Under the pieces are notes generated by a model that did not search any database, was not told where the DNA came from, and saw only the letters and a list, made by a program, of their open reading frames with translations. From assembly GCA_014905825.1 (NCBI GenBank), contig JACGCN010000120.1, forward strand, positions 1-36,163: a stretch of DNA of 36,163 nt, written 5' to 3'. The first letter of the stretch is position 1; each line of letters begins with the position of its first letter. This document shows, one piece after another, positions 11,611 through 22,100 of the stretch. Made by a program: the position numbers and the translations under genes. Origin of the DNA: Lyophyllum atratum. Taxonomy: Eukaryota > Basidiomycota > Agaricomycetes > Agaricales > Lyophyllaceae.

Positions 11611-12756
11611 TCAAGAAACCCTATGTCCATAAACCTCCCATACTAAGAACCCGATACCCCATGGACCAACCCGTCCAAGGGTTCTCAATACGCTGTATGC
11701 TCTCCTCTGTAGTCCACCACGAGCTTGTGGGGCTTGACTAGGATTCTCGTTCGAACGCAAAAACGATAGAATACCATCTTCCCGGGCCTTCTGGAGAATG
11801 ATGCGAGCAACAGGACTTTGATTAGGTTTGGGATGCATAATCCTGTCGAGCTGCACAGTGCGGCGTGCAATGTCCCACGGCAAGCTTACGGCTTCGTATA
11901 CAAGTCCTGCAATCACCTGGAAGTTGGGTGGTCATTTCAAAAGGTTAGTTACTGGAATGGGTCGACGTACACCACCACTGATAAGTGTTACACCATAAAA
12001 CACGCGAGGAAATTGATGCGCGACGACCATTCCTCTATCGTCGTCGTCGTCGTCCGCTGGCCCGGAAAAGGTTTGGGATATATCCTTGACGTGCAAAGCG
12101 ACACGACGCGTTATTTCGAATATCGAGAAGAATGCGGCAAATCCTAGTCAAGCCAGTTAGGTCGTGATTCATGAAGCTTGGCAGGGCTCACCACATATAT
12201 CCTTGCCTAAGCCCCAGCCCCATCCATTCCACCCACGCCCTGCCATACCCCCCACTTCTTTCATCCATCCTCTGAGCTGGCGGATATCCTCTATATCCCT
12301 CCGTCTCGAAACAGACTTGGCTTGAGTGCCTTTGAAAACTTCCTTCCACGCGTTTAACCACGAAGCACCTCCCGATCCTCCTTCCAGAACGATTCTCACA
12401 TTTTCTGCTGGAGCAGCAAGGAGGGCTTGAACGCCCCCGGCGACTCCACCAGCGAATCCTGCGCTGACGATAGGATGATTCCTTAGACCTGGCTCTATTA
12501 AGAGGAATGCCTCCGCATATGTGCCCCACAGAATTGTTCCAAGCATTGCATTTACAAGCATCGGAGGTATGAAATGTTTGGGTATAACGATGAACTATTG
12601 AGTACATCGACAGATAATTAGATAACGGTGGCTCTAGACGGTGGGCTCACGTACGCCTTGAGACTTGATCAATGCGAAGATATACTGAGGGCCCAGGGAT
12701 GTCCCATGTTGGGCGGCAAGCCCTCTTAGCGAGTGCCACCCACTAACTAGTCCCAT
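11611..12756 (-). CDS. Divergent mitochondrial carrier family protein
   Basis: This looks like an SLC25-type carrier of the mitochondrial inner membrane. Four exons (12655-12756, 12192-12594, 11971-12143, 11611-11916) give 327 aa in phase. Two signature motifs of the P-x-[DE]-x-x-[KR] type are visible: PAENVR after the Gly-rich helix GFAGGVAGGVQALLA, and PWDIAR after VIAGLVYEAVSL. The expected first-repeat motif is not seen near the N-terminus. Either that repeat has decayed or an upstream exon was missed; the ATG at 12756 is therefore less certain than the stop. A run of six aspartates follows TFSGPA, encoded by a gac repeat at about 12037-12054. The substrate cannot be told. It lies tandem to the CHORD gene (170 bp apart) and divergent from ALKBH7. 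Confidence 0.78.
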
Positions 12757-13142
12757 TTCAGACAGCCATTGAGTTTATGAGGGCTGAGGATGAACCTTTG
12801 GATGGACGAAACAATCGCACAGGACGGGAAAAATACAGTGCAAGACTTCGGGAAAGTGTCCGTGCAAATGCTGCCTGCAAGCTGCCTTGTTGCTCCTCTA
12901 ATGCGAAGAAATATTGAGTAGGGATTCAAGGGAAACTGAGAAAGACGAACTGGAAGAGATGCCTGAATTAGAGCTCGAGGCATTCGCAACAGCCTCAATT
13001 GACATCCAAGGAGTCCCTAAGCAAGGTCCAAGGTCCTCCAAGGTCACGGGTGGGATCTGGTGGGATTTGGTAGGAAGCTTGATCGCCATCACCAACACGT
13101 GAACATCTTCAAGTTATTTACATAACCTTCGTCAAACGCGAC
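12757..13142. promoter_or_regulatory. Shared upstream region of the carrier and ALKBH7 genes
   Basis: These 386 bp separate the two divergent start codons and must contain both promoters. No TATA box or named factor site could be assigned. ORFs of about 60-80 codons on both strands are unconvincing. A missed first exon of the carrier gene on the minus strand remains possible. Confidence 0.45.
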
Positions 13143-14140
13143 ATGATCCTCTCGAGTAAACTTTTTAGGAGACTGTACAGTGGACCGGCCAATGTCACAT
13201 CTGGACTTCTTGCTCCAGATCTTACTCTATTGCCCCAGTTTTTCGCTGCCCATGAGCAGAGGACTCTGCTTGCTGCTGCCCTTCGAAAGCTGGACAACGC
13301 GGAGACCAGACGAGCTCGCCAGCGAATGAAGGAGTACCAAAGGACCTTGGCGACGTCAGCAACCAAGCCGGATACGCTGTTCCTTCCGGATGATTACTAT
13401 AATTTCCAGAAGGTCAGCTCTGTATTTCTAACTCGACGACGACGTTTCCTTCAAAGATCATGCTAGGGTCACTACGACGGAGTGATACACCACTTTCGCG
13501 AAATGCATCTAAACTTGTGGCCTGAGGATGAATTCGCTGGGCTAAGCACAATTTTAAAACGTCTCTACGCCTTGTGTCCCACACCCCAAACCCAAACGCA
13601 CCTTCTTCATCTTGCTTCCTATGGCGAAATACTTCCTCATATCGATAACATAGCTGCGAGCGGATCATGGATCATGGGCGTCAGTTTAGGTGCCGAGAGA
13701 GTCTTACGAATGGAAGGTCCAAACGGCGACAGCGACATATTCGAGGTTACACTGCCGCCTGGGAGTGTTTACCTTCAACGGTAGATAAATTCTCCTTCCC
13801 AGGAATTGTGGTAGTTATACTTCCCCGCAGAGACTCCATGCGTTTTCAATACAAGCATTCGATACTGAAGGGGAAACTTTTTGACGGGTCTGACCCATGG
13901 ATCGGGCAACGGCTGAGCATAATGATCAGGGTGCGTCTCATTTGCTAGCGTTTGCCTGCACAATCAGTATTCACGATTCGATTCATCCATCATCGAAGGA
14001 TCTTCCTCGATCTTGTTCAGAATACGATCTCTAACGACAACATGGCCACCAGACCCTTGGCTCCGCCCATTCTCATCCTATTTCTGATCATGTTAATGAA
14101 GCTACTTTTCTATACGTCACAGCCCCGATTCAGGCGTTAA
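13143..14140 (+). CDS. ALKBH7: ALKBH7-like Fe(II)/2-oxoglutarate dioxygenase, probably mitochondrial
   Basis: AlkB homologue 7 proteins are mitochondrial dioxygenases tied to necrosis and fatty-acid metabolism in animals. Three exons are firm (13143-13412, 13467-13780, 13831-13930). The fourth is either 14021-14140 (acceptor tgttcag) or 13968-14087 (acceptor aatcag after a 37-nt intron). Either way it adds 39 residues, giving about 267 aa. The iron ligands are visible as LPHIDN (H148, D150) and YKHS (H204). The 2-oxoglutarate-binding arginines are R222 and R228 in QRLSIMIR. GHYDGVIHHFRE and HLASYGEILPHID match the family. The basic N-terminus (SSKLFRRLYSG) suggests import. The C-terminus past SIMIR is uncertain: the 14140 version would add a hydrophobic tail (PPILILFLIMLMKLLF). 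Confidence 0.88.
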
Positions 14141-14313
14141 GCTCTCGCTGTAACCCGACCCGAATTTCTTCCCTCATGAGCCTCCCATGCTTCGGCCGCA
14201 ATGGCATCGACGGGCTCCGTATTCTGGATTGCTTCAAGGGATCGCTTCGCATGCGTAGTTCGACCAATTGATAACTGTCGGAACATAAAACCAAAGCCGC
14301 ACCTCCACGCGAG
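14137..14313 (-). CDS. Possible terminal exon of an unresolved - strand gene
   Basis: Low confidence. After a plausible acceptor (ctctggatag at 14314-14323), a 59-codon reading contains FRQLSIGRTTHAKR and EAIQNTEPVDAIAAEAW and stops at 14137-14139. The composition looks coding, but no upstream exon or start could be joined and no family was recognised. The + strand also has an open reading here starting at 14156. The stop lies on the same bases as one candidate ALKBH7 stop, so one of the two models is probably wrong. Confidence 0.25.
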   Translation of the reverse strand, partial: LAWRCGFGFMFRQLSIGRTTHAKRSLEAIQNTEPVDAIAAEAWEAHEGRNSGRVTARA

Positions 14314-14500
14314 CTATCCAGAGAGCCAGAATGGACTGGAAGATCATCGATCATCGATCGCGAATCCAGGGCTTCGTTATTGCTACGCTATTTACTGGCC
14401 CTAAGGCTTGTAATTTCACCTGCCAGCACAGGATGTCTTTGGAACTTTATGCGGCCTTGAAATAATGGACATGGGCGTTTGGAAATATCTCTTTTTCCAG

Positions 14501-14796
14501 AGCGAACCCGTACCTCGAGCTGATGGTTCTCAAGCAGCTACACTGGGTTTTTGAATTTAGGCCACTTATGGGGATGTCATTCTCCAAATTTGGGCGATTT
14601 TCTTCAGGTTCCAAGTTGAGATCTAGAGTAGACGCTTCTCTGCGCCCGCAGGCAGATCTTCCGAGGCACATTTGTGAAGGTACGTATCGGATTACTTCAT
14701 CACTGCCCCTAATTCTCGCATGCTAATTTTATGACAGTCGTTGAGAAGTTAGAAGCCAGGGAGGGAGAACATGAGGCTTACGGGGCACAAAACTAG
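14501..14796 (+). CDS. Probable 3' exons of an unresolved small + strand gene
   Basis: Two exons, 14501-14679 and 14738-14796, are joined by a good 58-nt intron (gtacgt donor, tgctaat branch-like site, atgacag acceptor). They read in phase through ANPYLELMVLKQLHWVFEF and SFSKFGRFSSG to EKLEAREGEHEAYGAQN and stop at 14796. The 5' end is unclear; a start at 14331 joined through a weak gtcttt donor would be in phase. The protein is rich in Arg and Glu near its end and resembles no family I can name. A competing open reading exists on the minus strand. Confidence 0.35.
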
Positions 14797-15062
14797 ACAT
14801 ATTCTGTTGAACAGCCTATCGGTCTACAACACTTGCTGATCTATATACATGATGCTATCACATAGATACTTGGTGCCAAGATGGCTCGGAGTTCGATGGT
14901 CGGTAAGCATGATAGAAGCAATACATGAGGCAAAGGGTCTCTGTGTTCCCGGCGGAAGAGAGATGAAAGAGAGATTATGAGGGCAGTGTCCGTAGTCCTA
15001 TGAAAACCAAATACAATGTATGCTACCAAGTCCTACCGCAGGCGAAATGCCCTATGAATATT

Positions 15063-15727
15063 CTAAGTTACTTTTGTGATGCCGGCGGCACTGCGACGAG
15101 GTGATTAATGTTCAAGGGACGCGATGATAGTATGCTTACGGTAAAGAGACCGTCCCTCCCCCATCTTTCCTTATAGCCAAGACTTGGGTGCCCTTGAAAG
15201 AACAAGGTTAGGAATAAGCAAGATAATACTATGACACACTCACGTCGGGCATGCGGCTCGTGGATTCCACTGTCCCGTAGACAATCTGCGCGTTGGACGC
15301 CCAGAAGAAAACACGGGTTCCGGCCTGAGAGGTATCCAAGCTTCAGTACAAAAGGCCGAGGGCTGGGTTGCGTTACAAACAGGGTACGCGTTCATAGCCA
15401 AAATACCAACAATTTAGAGGCGCTTCAGCGACCGAAGGGGTTGAGACCTGTGACCATTTCTACGGTCGAGGTTTTAAGGACGCCAGACCGATCGAAGCGT
15501 CCGTACGGGTTGGCAATAAGGTCTATGGCTTCGCGAGGATTTCTTAGAAACAGGACGATTCATTATTCCACAGTCACGGAGATGCATGGGGAATGAACGC
15601 AAATTCCTGCGAAAGAAGACGATGTGGCCCGACGGCAGAATTAGTGATCGCACAAGGGATCAAATTGGACGTACGCAGTCGTTTCAAGATCAGTTAGTGA
15701 CGAATACACAGAGAACACTGCATTCAT
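15063..15727 (-). CDS. Small orphan protein, 123 aa, six exons
   Basis: I do not recognise this protein. Six exons (15675-15727, 15507-15606, 15407-15447, 15244-15340, 15140-15192, 15063-15090) join with canonical GT-AG sites and matching phases at all five junctions, which is strong support without homology. The N-terminal half is basic and Ser-rich (KKSSRSHRPYCQP). The C-terminal half reads RVFFWASNAQIVYGTVES, then GTQVLAIRKDGGG and ends in AAGITKVT. That alternating hydrophobic pattern with glycines suggests a small beta-barrel such as an SH3- or Tudor-like fold, an inference only. A stop codon lies directly before the ATG at 15727. No signal peptide or membrane segment is seen. Confidence 0.6.
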
Positions 15728-15822
15728 TCAGCAATCAATCTTCGCGGAATCGGAAACAGGTGACCATGGTAGGGCCTGGCACGATGAGCCAGAAATGAAA
15801 AGGTCAGACGTTCATTATTAGA

Positions 15823-15978
15823 TTAAAGCTGAGCCACGAGTTGATCAATCAGATCCACGAGATCCTCTGCAGATGGGTTGTCGGTCTAACTGTAGAATCT
15901 GGTTCACAGGCATGGTACACCCACATGCACGAACTGCATGCTTTTCATGTCGAAGTCGACTCTTGACTCCCGAGACAT
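15823..15978 (-). CDS. Possible micro-protein, about 40 aa
   Basis: Low confidence. Exons 15919-15978 and 15823-15885 join in phase over a 33-nt intron. They read MSRESRVDFDMKSMQFVHVG and then an acidic amphipathic helix, SAEDLVDLIDQLVAQL. A further intron-like stretch (gtacga to tttttttgcacag, about 15999-16071) would lie in the 5' leader. The sequence could instead be the tail of a longer protein whose upstream exon I could not find. No family was recognised. Confidence 0.3.
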
Positions 15979-16448
15979 CACAGGAAGTGGGCCTGTGAAA
16001 TGGACTGTGCAAAAAAAGAGAATGATCCGCGGAGGTATAAAGGGGTGAAGCAATGTGGTTGGGAGTCGTACCTCGTTATGCAGCTTCTGTCTGCCTCTTC
16101 CAATTGGCAGCATGGGGAGAAGTACTTTTATACCAATATGCAGATAAAGGGTGCTCCTTTTGACTACGGCGCATGGGAGAATGCAATGGATCTCGTCTGC
16201 CGATAGAGCAACAAAAACAACAGACCGCTGATCAATGTTGTATCAATGAGAAGTTGTCAACGTTGTCAACAATCAGGCCTCAGGTCTACCAGAGGTTTAG
16301 TACTATTATTAGCGCTGGACGCGATAACACATCTATTTGTCTCTGTTTGCAAATCACGGTTCATGGAGGCGGAGTCGGGACCGTATTAATTGGCAGCAAG
16401 ATGCCCGCACCAACACTGGTATCGAAAGGTACACCAGCTCGCCACGAT
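15979..16448. promoter_or_regulatory. Upstream region of LST8 and of the small - strand reading
   Basis: About 470 bp precede LST8. A minus-strand TATA-like tataaaag lies at about 16129-16136. An ATG at 16401 is in frame with LST8 and could add 16 residues, but conserved LST8 proteins start at MSVIL. Nothing else was recognised. Confidence 0.4.
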
Positions 16449-17947
16449 ATGTCTGTGATTCTTGTCACTGGGTCTTATGATCATGAGATACGCTTTTGGG
16501 AGGCTTGGAGTGGCATATGTTCTCGCACTATAGCACGCACAGGCGAATCAGGTGTGAGTGTACGCCGCACTTGCTGTATCATATCTGTCTCAAGTCTTCT
16601 CAAACAGCAAGTCAACCGCCTGGCGATATCCCCAGAGTAAGCATTTCACGCGTTCCAGCTATTATCAAACCCATATCAACACCCTGCCAAGTAAACGACT
16701 TCTGGCTGCTGCAATCCACAAGAAAGTCCGCATCTATGAGATTGCAAGCTCGTCCTCGGACCCTGTAGGTGAAATTGTCTACGAGGCCTAGCAATGAGTG
16801 TTCAGTATCTCCAGCTTGCCACGTTTGAAGGTCATAGCATGAATGTCACATCCGTATCTTTTCACAGTGAAGGGAAGTGGCTTGTCACTGGAAGCGAAGA
16901 TGGGACAATCAAGATATGGGACCTTCGGTGAGTTCATAGAATTTGAGAGATGGTCAAGTCCTCTAAAGCGTGTCATCGCTGCGCCTAGGAGTTCGCAATT
17001 ACATCGAACTTACGATAATTCAGCACCTGGTTGGATGATGTTATCTGTCACTGCCATTATTTGTTGACACAACCGATTTCTTCAACAGTAAACGATGTTT
17101 GCATACATCCAAACCAGGGGGAACTTATCTCGTGCGACCAAGCAGGCAGCATCAAGCAATGGGATCTATCCGACAACGTCTGTTCCCATGAGCTCGTGAG
17201 TACATGTCCTGTCTTTGCTCTGACCTTCATATCCTTTCTGTGATGTTGACCACACTTTCGAGTCTGCAAGACCCCTGCAGGAGATGTCCCCATTCGATCA
17301 GTTACCCTTGCGTCCGATGGTTCTTGCTTAGTTGCTGGAAACAACAAAGTAACGGAAACATCCCCTCTCAATAGGGTACCTAGTACTGATTATTGCCCAA
17401 CAGGGACAATGCTACGTCTGGAAAGTAAACGACGAAACTTCAGGACTCCCGCGATTTCAGGCGGTTACGAGGTTTCACGCTCACAACAAGTACCTAACAC
17501 GTTGTCTACTAAGTCCAGACGCGAAGTATAAGCCACCTCCCAAGTATTCCTGACGTAAACTGAGACTGTTACAACAGGTATTTGGCGACGTGTTCGGCTG
17601 ATACTACTGTCAAGATATGGTCGATATCCCAGAATTACGAATTCAAGCTGGAGAGGACTTTAATTGGCCATCAACGCTGGGTGTGGGACTGCGCTTTCAG
17701 CGCTGATTCTGCTTATCTCGTCACAGGTGAATGGAGTTTTGGCGTAATCTACCAACATACTGAATTTAAAATATCTAAGCGTCGTCTGATCATACGGCTC
17801 GTCTTTGGGAGATGGCGTCGGGAGAGACTGTTCGACAGTATAATGGCCATCATAAAGGTGAATTTTCATCGTCTTTCTGATTGAAGGTGAAGTTGATAAT
17901 TTTCTGTAGCGACTGTGTGTTGCGCCCTTCATGACGGTGCAAGCTAG
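16449..17947 (+). CDS. LST8: LST8, WD40 subunit of TOR complexes
   Basis: Lst8 (mLST8/Wat1/Pop3) is a seven-bladed WD40 protein that binds the TOR kinase domain in TORC1 and TORC2 and stabilises it. Eleven exons (16449-16553, 16608-16636, 16692-16764, 16815-16927, 16989-17029, 17089-17195, 17271-17348, 17404-17525, 17578-17726, 17780-17857, 17910-17947) give 310 aa, the family's length, with all phases consistent. It opens with [20 protein letters not shown]. Blades are marked by [66 protein letters not shown] and [14 protein letters not shown]. It ends soon after the last blade. The second exon is only 29 nt. It sits about 1.2 kb upstream of GLT1, a nitrogen-assimilation gene, in the same direction; no functional link is implied by position alone. 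Confidence 0.96.
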
Positions 17948-19040
17948 ACATCGCGGCCGTAAACGAATTTACAGGTCATCACTTGCATTGCGCCGAGGCT
18001 CATAACTCTGTACTCTAGCCGCATTCATATCATCAATGTCTCAGCCTTTTTGACGTCTGGGGCCCTCGTGACAAGGTAGACCGTCCCAGCAGGAGAGTTC
18101 TGCGATGAAGCGTCAAAGTATTCAAGGTTTGCTGCTTTCTTATTCAGAACACATTGCCACCCTAGCGAGGACAGCTTTCTATAGGTTAATATGAGTCGAC
18201 GTTTGAGTCGGGATGGATTAAGAACAAATGTGTCGACGTTAGCGAAGGATGACCTTGATCCCTCATGTCGATCTTGTTCAGACCACAACGCATATCCACT
18301 GTGGTTCTGAGACGTAATGAGGCTAGCCTATTTAATCGAACCATGAGGAGTGTGTGATGTGTGGATTGTCGTCGGGCATTCGGAAGCTTTCCACTGTGAA
18401 ACTGGCCTCGAGTGCTTTCGGGTTCTTGAGATTTCGCTATCCTGGGTCCGATTTTCCTTTTGTACATCCTCATGACACGGTTTCAGGAACAGGTCGCTCT
18501 TCTTATTTGGTTTTCTAATATTAATCCAGGAAGGAGGGTCCTTCGGGACCCGGGATGCATTCAAGCTGCACTTTTACAGGACCACGGCTCACGCGTGTTG
18601 CGGTATGTCGGGAACAATATCATACATAACGTGCAGGATTCCATGAATACGCCAAAGGAAGGCACATAGGTCTAAGCTGCATCACATCAGGTGTGCTTTG
18701 ACGCACTTTTTGGAGTCTTCGAATCCTTGCCTCATGTTGGCTCAGGATAATGTTACCGCGGCGGCCCGATAGTTAAGTCGAGATCTGGATGTACGCCTCA
18801 CCGCAGGTAAAGTCCGCCGGATACAGCTGGGGGAAGAGTCGAAGCGAAAGTGAGGATTGATTGAGGCAGGACTAGGCTCGACCACGCCTTTGATTATTCG
18901 GAAGAGCGGCCATGGGGTGACTGCAAAGCCACTCCAGTTGTCAATTACACCACTGTACTATGGAGTCCTGCTAGGGAAGGCGGGTGGAGGCGGCGTGCTA
19001 GTGTGCCACCAGCCAATCAGATACCTCCGATACATAATGG
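17948..19040. other. Long intergenic spacer, nothing recognised
   Basis: Apart from the LST8 3' end and the distal GLT1 promoter, I see no supported feature in this 1.1-kb stretch. Several ORFs of 60-95 codons occur on both strands (for example minus 18025-18288 and plus 18460-18669). None has splice-supported extension or a recognisable motif. A missed small gene or non-coding RNA cannot be excluded. Confidence 0.4.
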
Positions 19041-19181
19041 GCCGGAACAAGTCGGCCGAGGGGCGATAAGGTCAGGTGCTGCTGCGGGCCAATCTCAAGC
19101 CAGAGTCCGTTTCTTATCTGGCTTAAATACGTCCTTCGTCGTCCAGTAAATTCTTCACTTCACTTCACTTGACCATAGCCT
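19013..19181 (+). promoter_or_regulatory. GLT1 proximal promoter with two GATA and two CCAAT motifs
   Basis: GATAAG occurs at 19065-19070 and its complement CTTATC at 19113-19118. CCAAT occurs at 19013-19017 and 19089-19093. A cttaaata element sits at about 19121-19128, and a ttcac-type pyrimidine repeat lies at 19152-19170 just before the ATG. Fungal nitrogen genes are controlled by GATA factors (AreA/Nit2, Gln3) that bind this core, so nitrogen regulation of GLT1 is a reasonable inference. The motifs are short and could occur by chance. Confidence 0.5.
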
Positions 19182-22100
19182 ATGGCCGGCTCTGGTCTCT
19201 CCGACCGTCCAGACGTTTTACCGCTTGTGTCCGAGTTCGCTTCTGCGGAAAATATCAATGGCTTCGACGCTGTAGAACGCGATCCGTCCTCCTGGGCTGG
19301 ATCTCTACCCGCGAATCAAGGCTTATATCTCAACGAGAACGAGAAAGATTCTTGCGGTGTTGGCTTTATATGCCACATAAAGGGTGTTCCTAACCACAAG
19401 ATCGTGTCCGACGCTCGTCACCTTCTATGCGCCATGACCCATAGAGGCGCCACTGGCGCCGACAGTCGCGACGGCGACGGTGCAGGCGTAATGACAGCGA
19501 TCCCTCACCAGTTCTTCAAACGGGAAGCTGAGAGAGACATTGGGTGTATTCTTCCCGATCCGGGAGAGTATGCTGTTGGCAATGTTTTCTTCAAAGCAAA
19601 CGACCCTGTTCAACTCCAAGGCTATCAGGCAGTTTTCACGAAGCTTGCCATCGACTTGGGACTGCGTGTTCTCGGCTGGCGCGAGGTCCCCACAGACGGA
19701 ACTATTCTTGGTCCTGCCGCCAGCAGCAAGGAACCTACCATTTTGCAGCCCTTTGTTGTCCTTCGAGCACATTATGGCGACGGTAACGTTAGCCAAGGGG
19801 GCACTTTCGATACCAAGCACTTCGAACGCCAGCTCTATGTCCTTCGGAAGCACGCAACCCATAGCATGTTTGTCATTTTGTTCCTATGGTCAATATAGTC
19901 AAAGTTAACATGATGAATTACTATCTTCGTAAAGCACACTTGCCAAAGGATTTTATGTTTGTTCATTATCCTCCAAAAATATAGTTTATAAGGGCCAATT
20001 TTCCCCACCGCAAGTCTACAACTACTACCACGACCTCAATCATGTCCTTTATCAATCGCACTTTACCCTGGTTCATTCGCGATTCTCGACGAACACTTTC
20101 CCTAGTTGGGACAGGGCGCAACCTTTGAGATTGGCTGCGCACAACGGTGCGTCAAAGGCTTTCTATCTACATTATGTATCTCATGTGGTGGTATAAGGTG
20201 AAATCAACACCGTCCGTGGTAATAAGAACTGGATGCGTGCCCGCGAGGGTGTCTTGTCGTCACAGCATTTTGGCGACCAACTGGACCTCCTTTACCCCAT
20301 CATCGAAACAGGCGGCTCCGATTCTGCTGCATTTGACAATGTTCTGGAGTTGTTGGTCGTCAATGGTGTCGTGACGCTGCCGGAAGCTGTCATGATGCTC
20401 ATTCCTGAGGCATGGCAAGGTAACGAAAACATGGAGCCACAGAAGAAAGCGTTTTATAACTGGGCTGCTTGCCTGCAGGAGCCTTGGGATGGGCCGGCCC
20501 TCTTCGCTTTCAGTGATGGTCGGTACTGTGGTGCGAATCTTGATAGAAACGGCCTCCGACCATGTCGCTTCATCGTCACTAATGAGGACATCATGGTGTG
20601 TGCGTCAGAAGTTGGTGCTTTGTATATCGCACCCGAGAAGGTTGTGCAGAAGGGCCGTTTGAAGCCTGGCCGAATGCTTCTTGTGGACACAGTGGAAGGC
20701 AGGATCGTGGACGACAAGGAGTTAAAGCGAAATACGGCGGCAAAACAAAACTTCGCTTCATGGGTCGAAGCGCACGTCCTTCATGTCCCTAACATCATTA
20801 AGCGTGTCAAGCGCGGCAATACTCGTCTCGGACCGGTTCTCGATGATACTTCGATCAATGACGATCCTAAGCTCCTCGCTTTTGGATTCACCATTGAACA
20901 GTTAAATCTTCTTATGCTTCCTATGGTCTTCGACGGCAAAGAAGCCCTTGGATCTATGGGTAACGATGCCCCACTCGCTGCGATGGCTTTACAGCCCCGG
21001 ATCATCTATGATTACTTCCGCCAGCTCTTCGCCCAAGTAACGAACCCTCCAATAGATCCTATTCGGGAAAGCATAGTCATGTCGTTGGAAGCGTACGTCG
21101 GCCCTGAGGGCAATCTATTGGAAATGAAACCCGAACAATGTCATCGCATCCTCTTGCCATCTCCCCTTATATCGATCGAAGAGATGAACGCCATGAAAAG
21201 TTTGAAGATCGCATATAACACTTGGCCATCTCGAACTATCGACATCACGTTTCCGAAGGGCGAGGGACTTCCGGGGTATCAGCTTGCGCTTGAGAGAGTT
21301 TGTAGCGAATCTGCTCAGGCCATCGATGATGGTATCAAGGTCATCATCCTCAGCGACCGCATGGTCAACTCTTCTCGCGTTCCTCTTTCCGCACTGATCG
21401 CTTGCGGTGGGGTACATCACCATCTCACTCTTCACAAGAAGCGCGCAAAGGTTGCTTTGATGATAGAGACGGCAGAAGCGCGTGAGGTTCACCATCTTTG
21501 CGTACTAGTTGGTTATGGCGCTGATGCCGTGTGTCCCTGGCTTGTCATGGAGACAATCCATAAAATGGGCCGAGATGGACTGTGAGTACTTATCATACTA
21601 TGTTATTTGTCGTCACCACTCATATTTTCTGTAGCATCAAGAACGGCAAGAGCGTCAGCCAACTCATGATTAATTATCGTCATTCAGTCGACAATGGCAT
21701 TCTCAAGGTCATGTCCAAGATGGGGATCTCAACTCTCCAATCCTATAAAGGCGCCCAAATTTTCGAGATCTTGGGCTTGCACAGCGAGGTTGTGGAACGG
21801 TGTTTCATTGGAACTGCTAGTCGCGTGCAAGGTGCCACTTTCGATCTCCTAGCTATGGATGCCTACGAATTACACGAGCGTGGATGGCCTAGCCGTGAAA
21901 CTATTCTGCCACCGGGGATGCCTGAATCCGGGGAGTATCATTGGCGCGATGGTGGCGAAGCTCACATCAATGACCCATCCGGCATAGCTCATCTTCAGGA
22001 TGCTGTGAGGGAGCGGAACCAAGCAGCGTATGACGCCTACTCGCGCAATGCAAACGAACAAATCCAAAGTGTTCAGCTTCGTGGTCTTTTGGACTTCCGA

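Noticed and set aside
15231..15596. 121-codon Arg/Pro-rich + strand ORF
   Set aside because: The minus strand has five phase-consistent exon junctions across the same interval, which is better evidence.
18025..18669. Several ORFs of 69-95 codons between LST8 and GLT1
   Set aside because: No motif, no good splice extension and no codon pattern separates them from chance.
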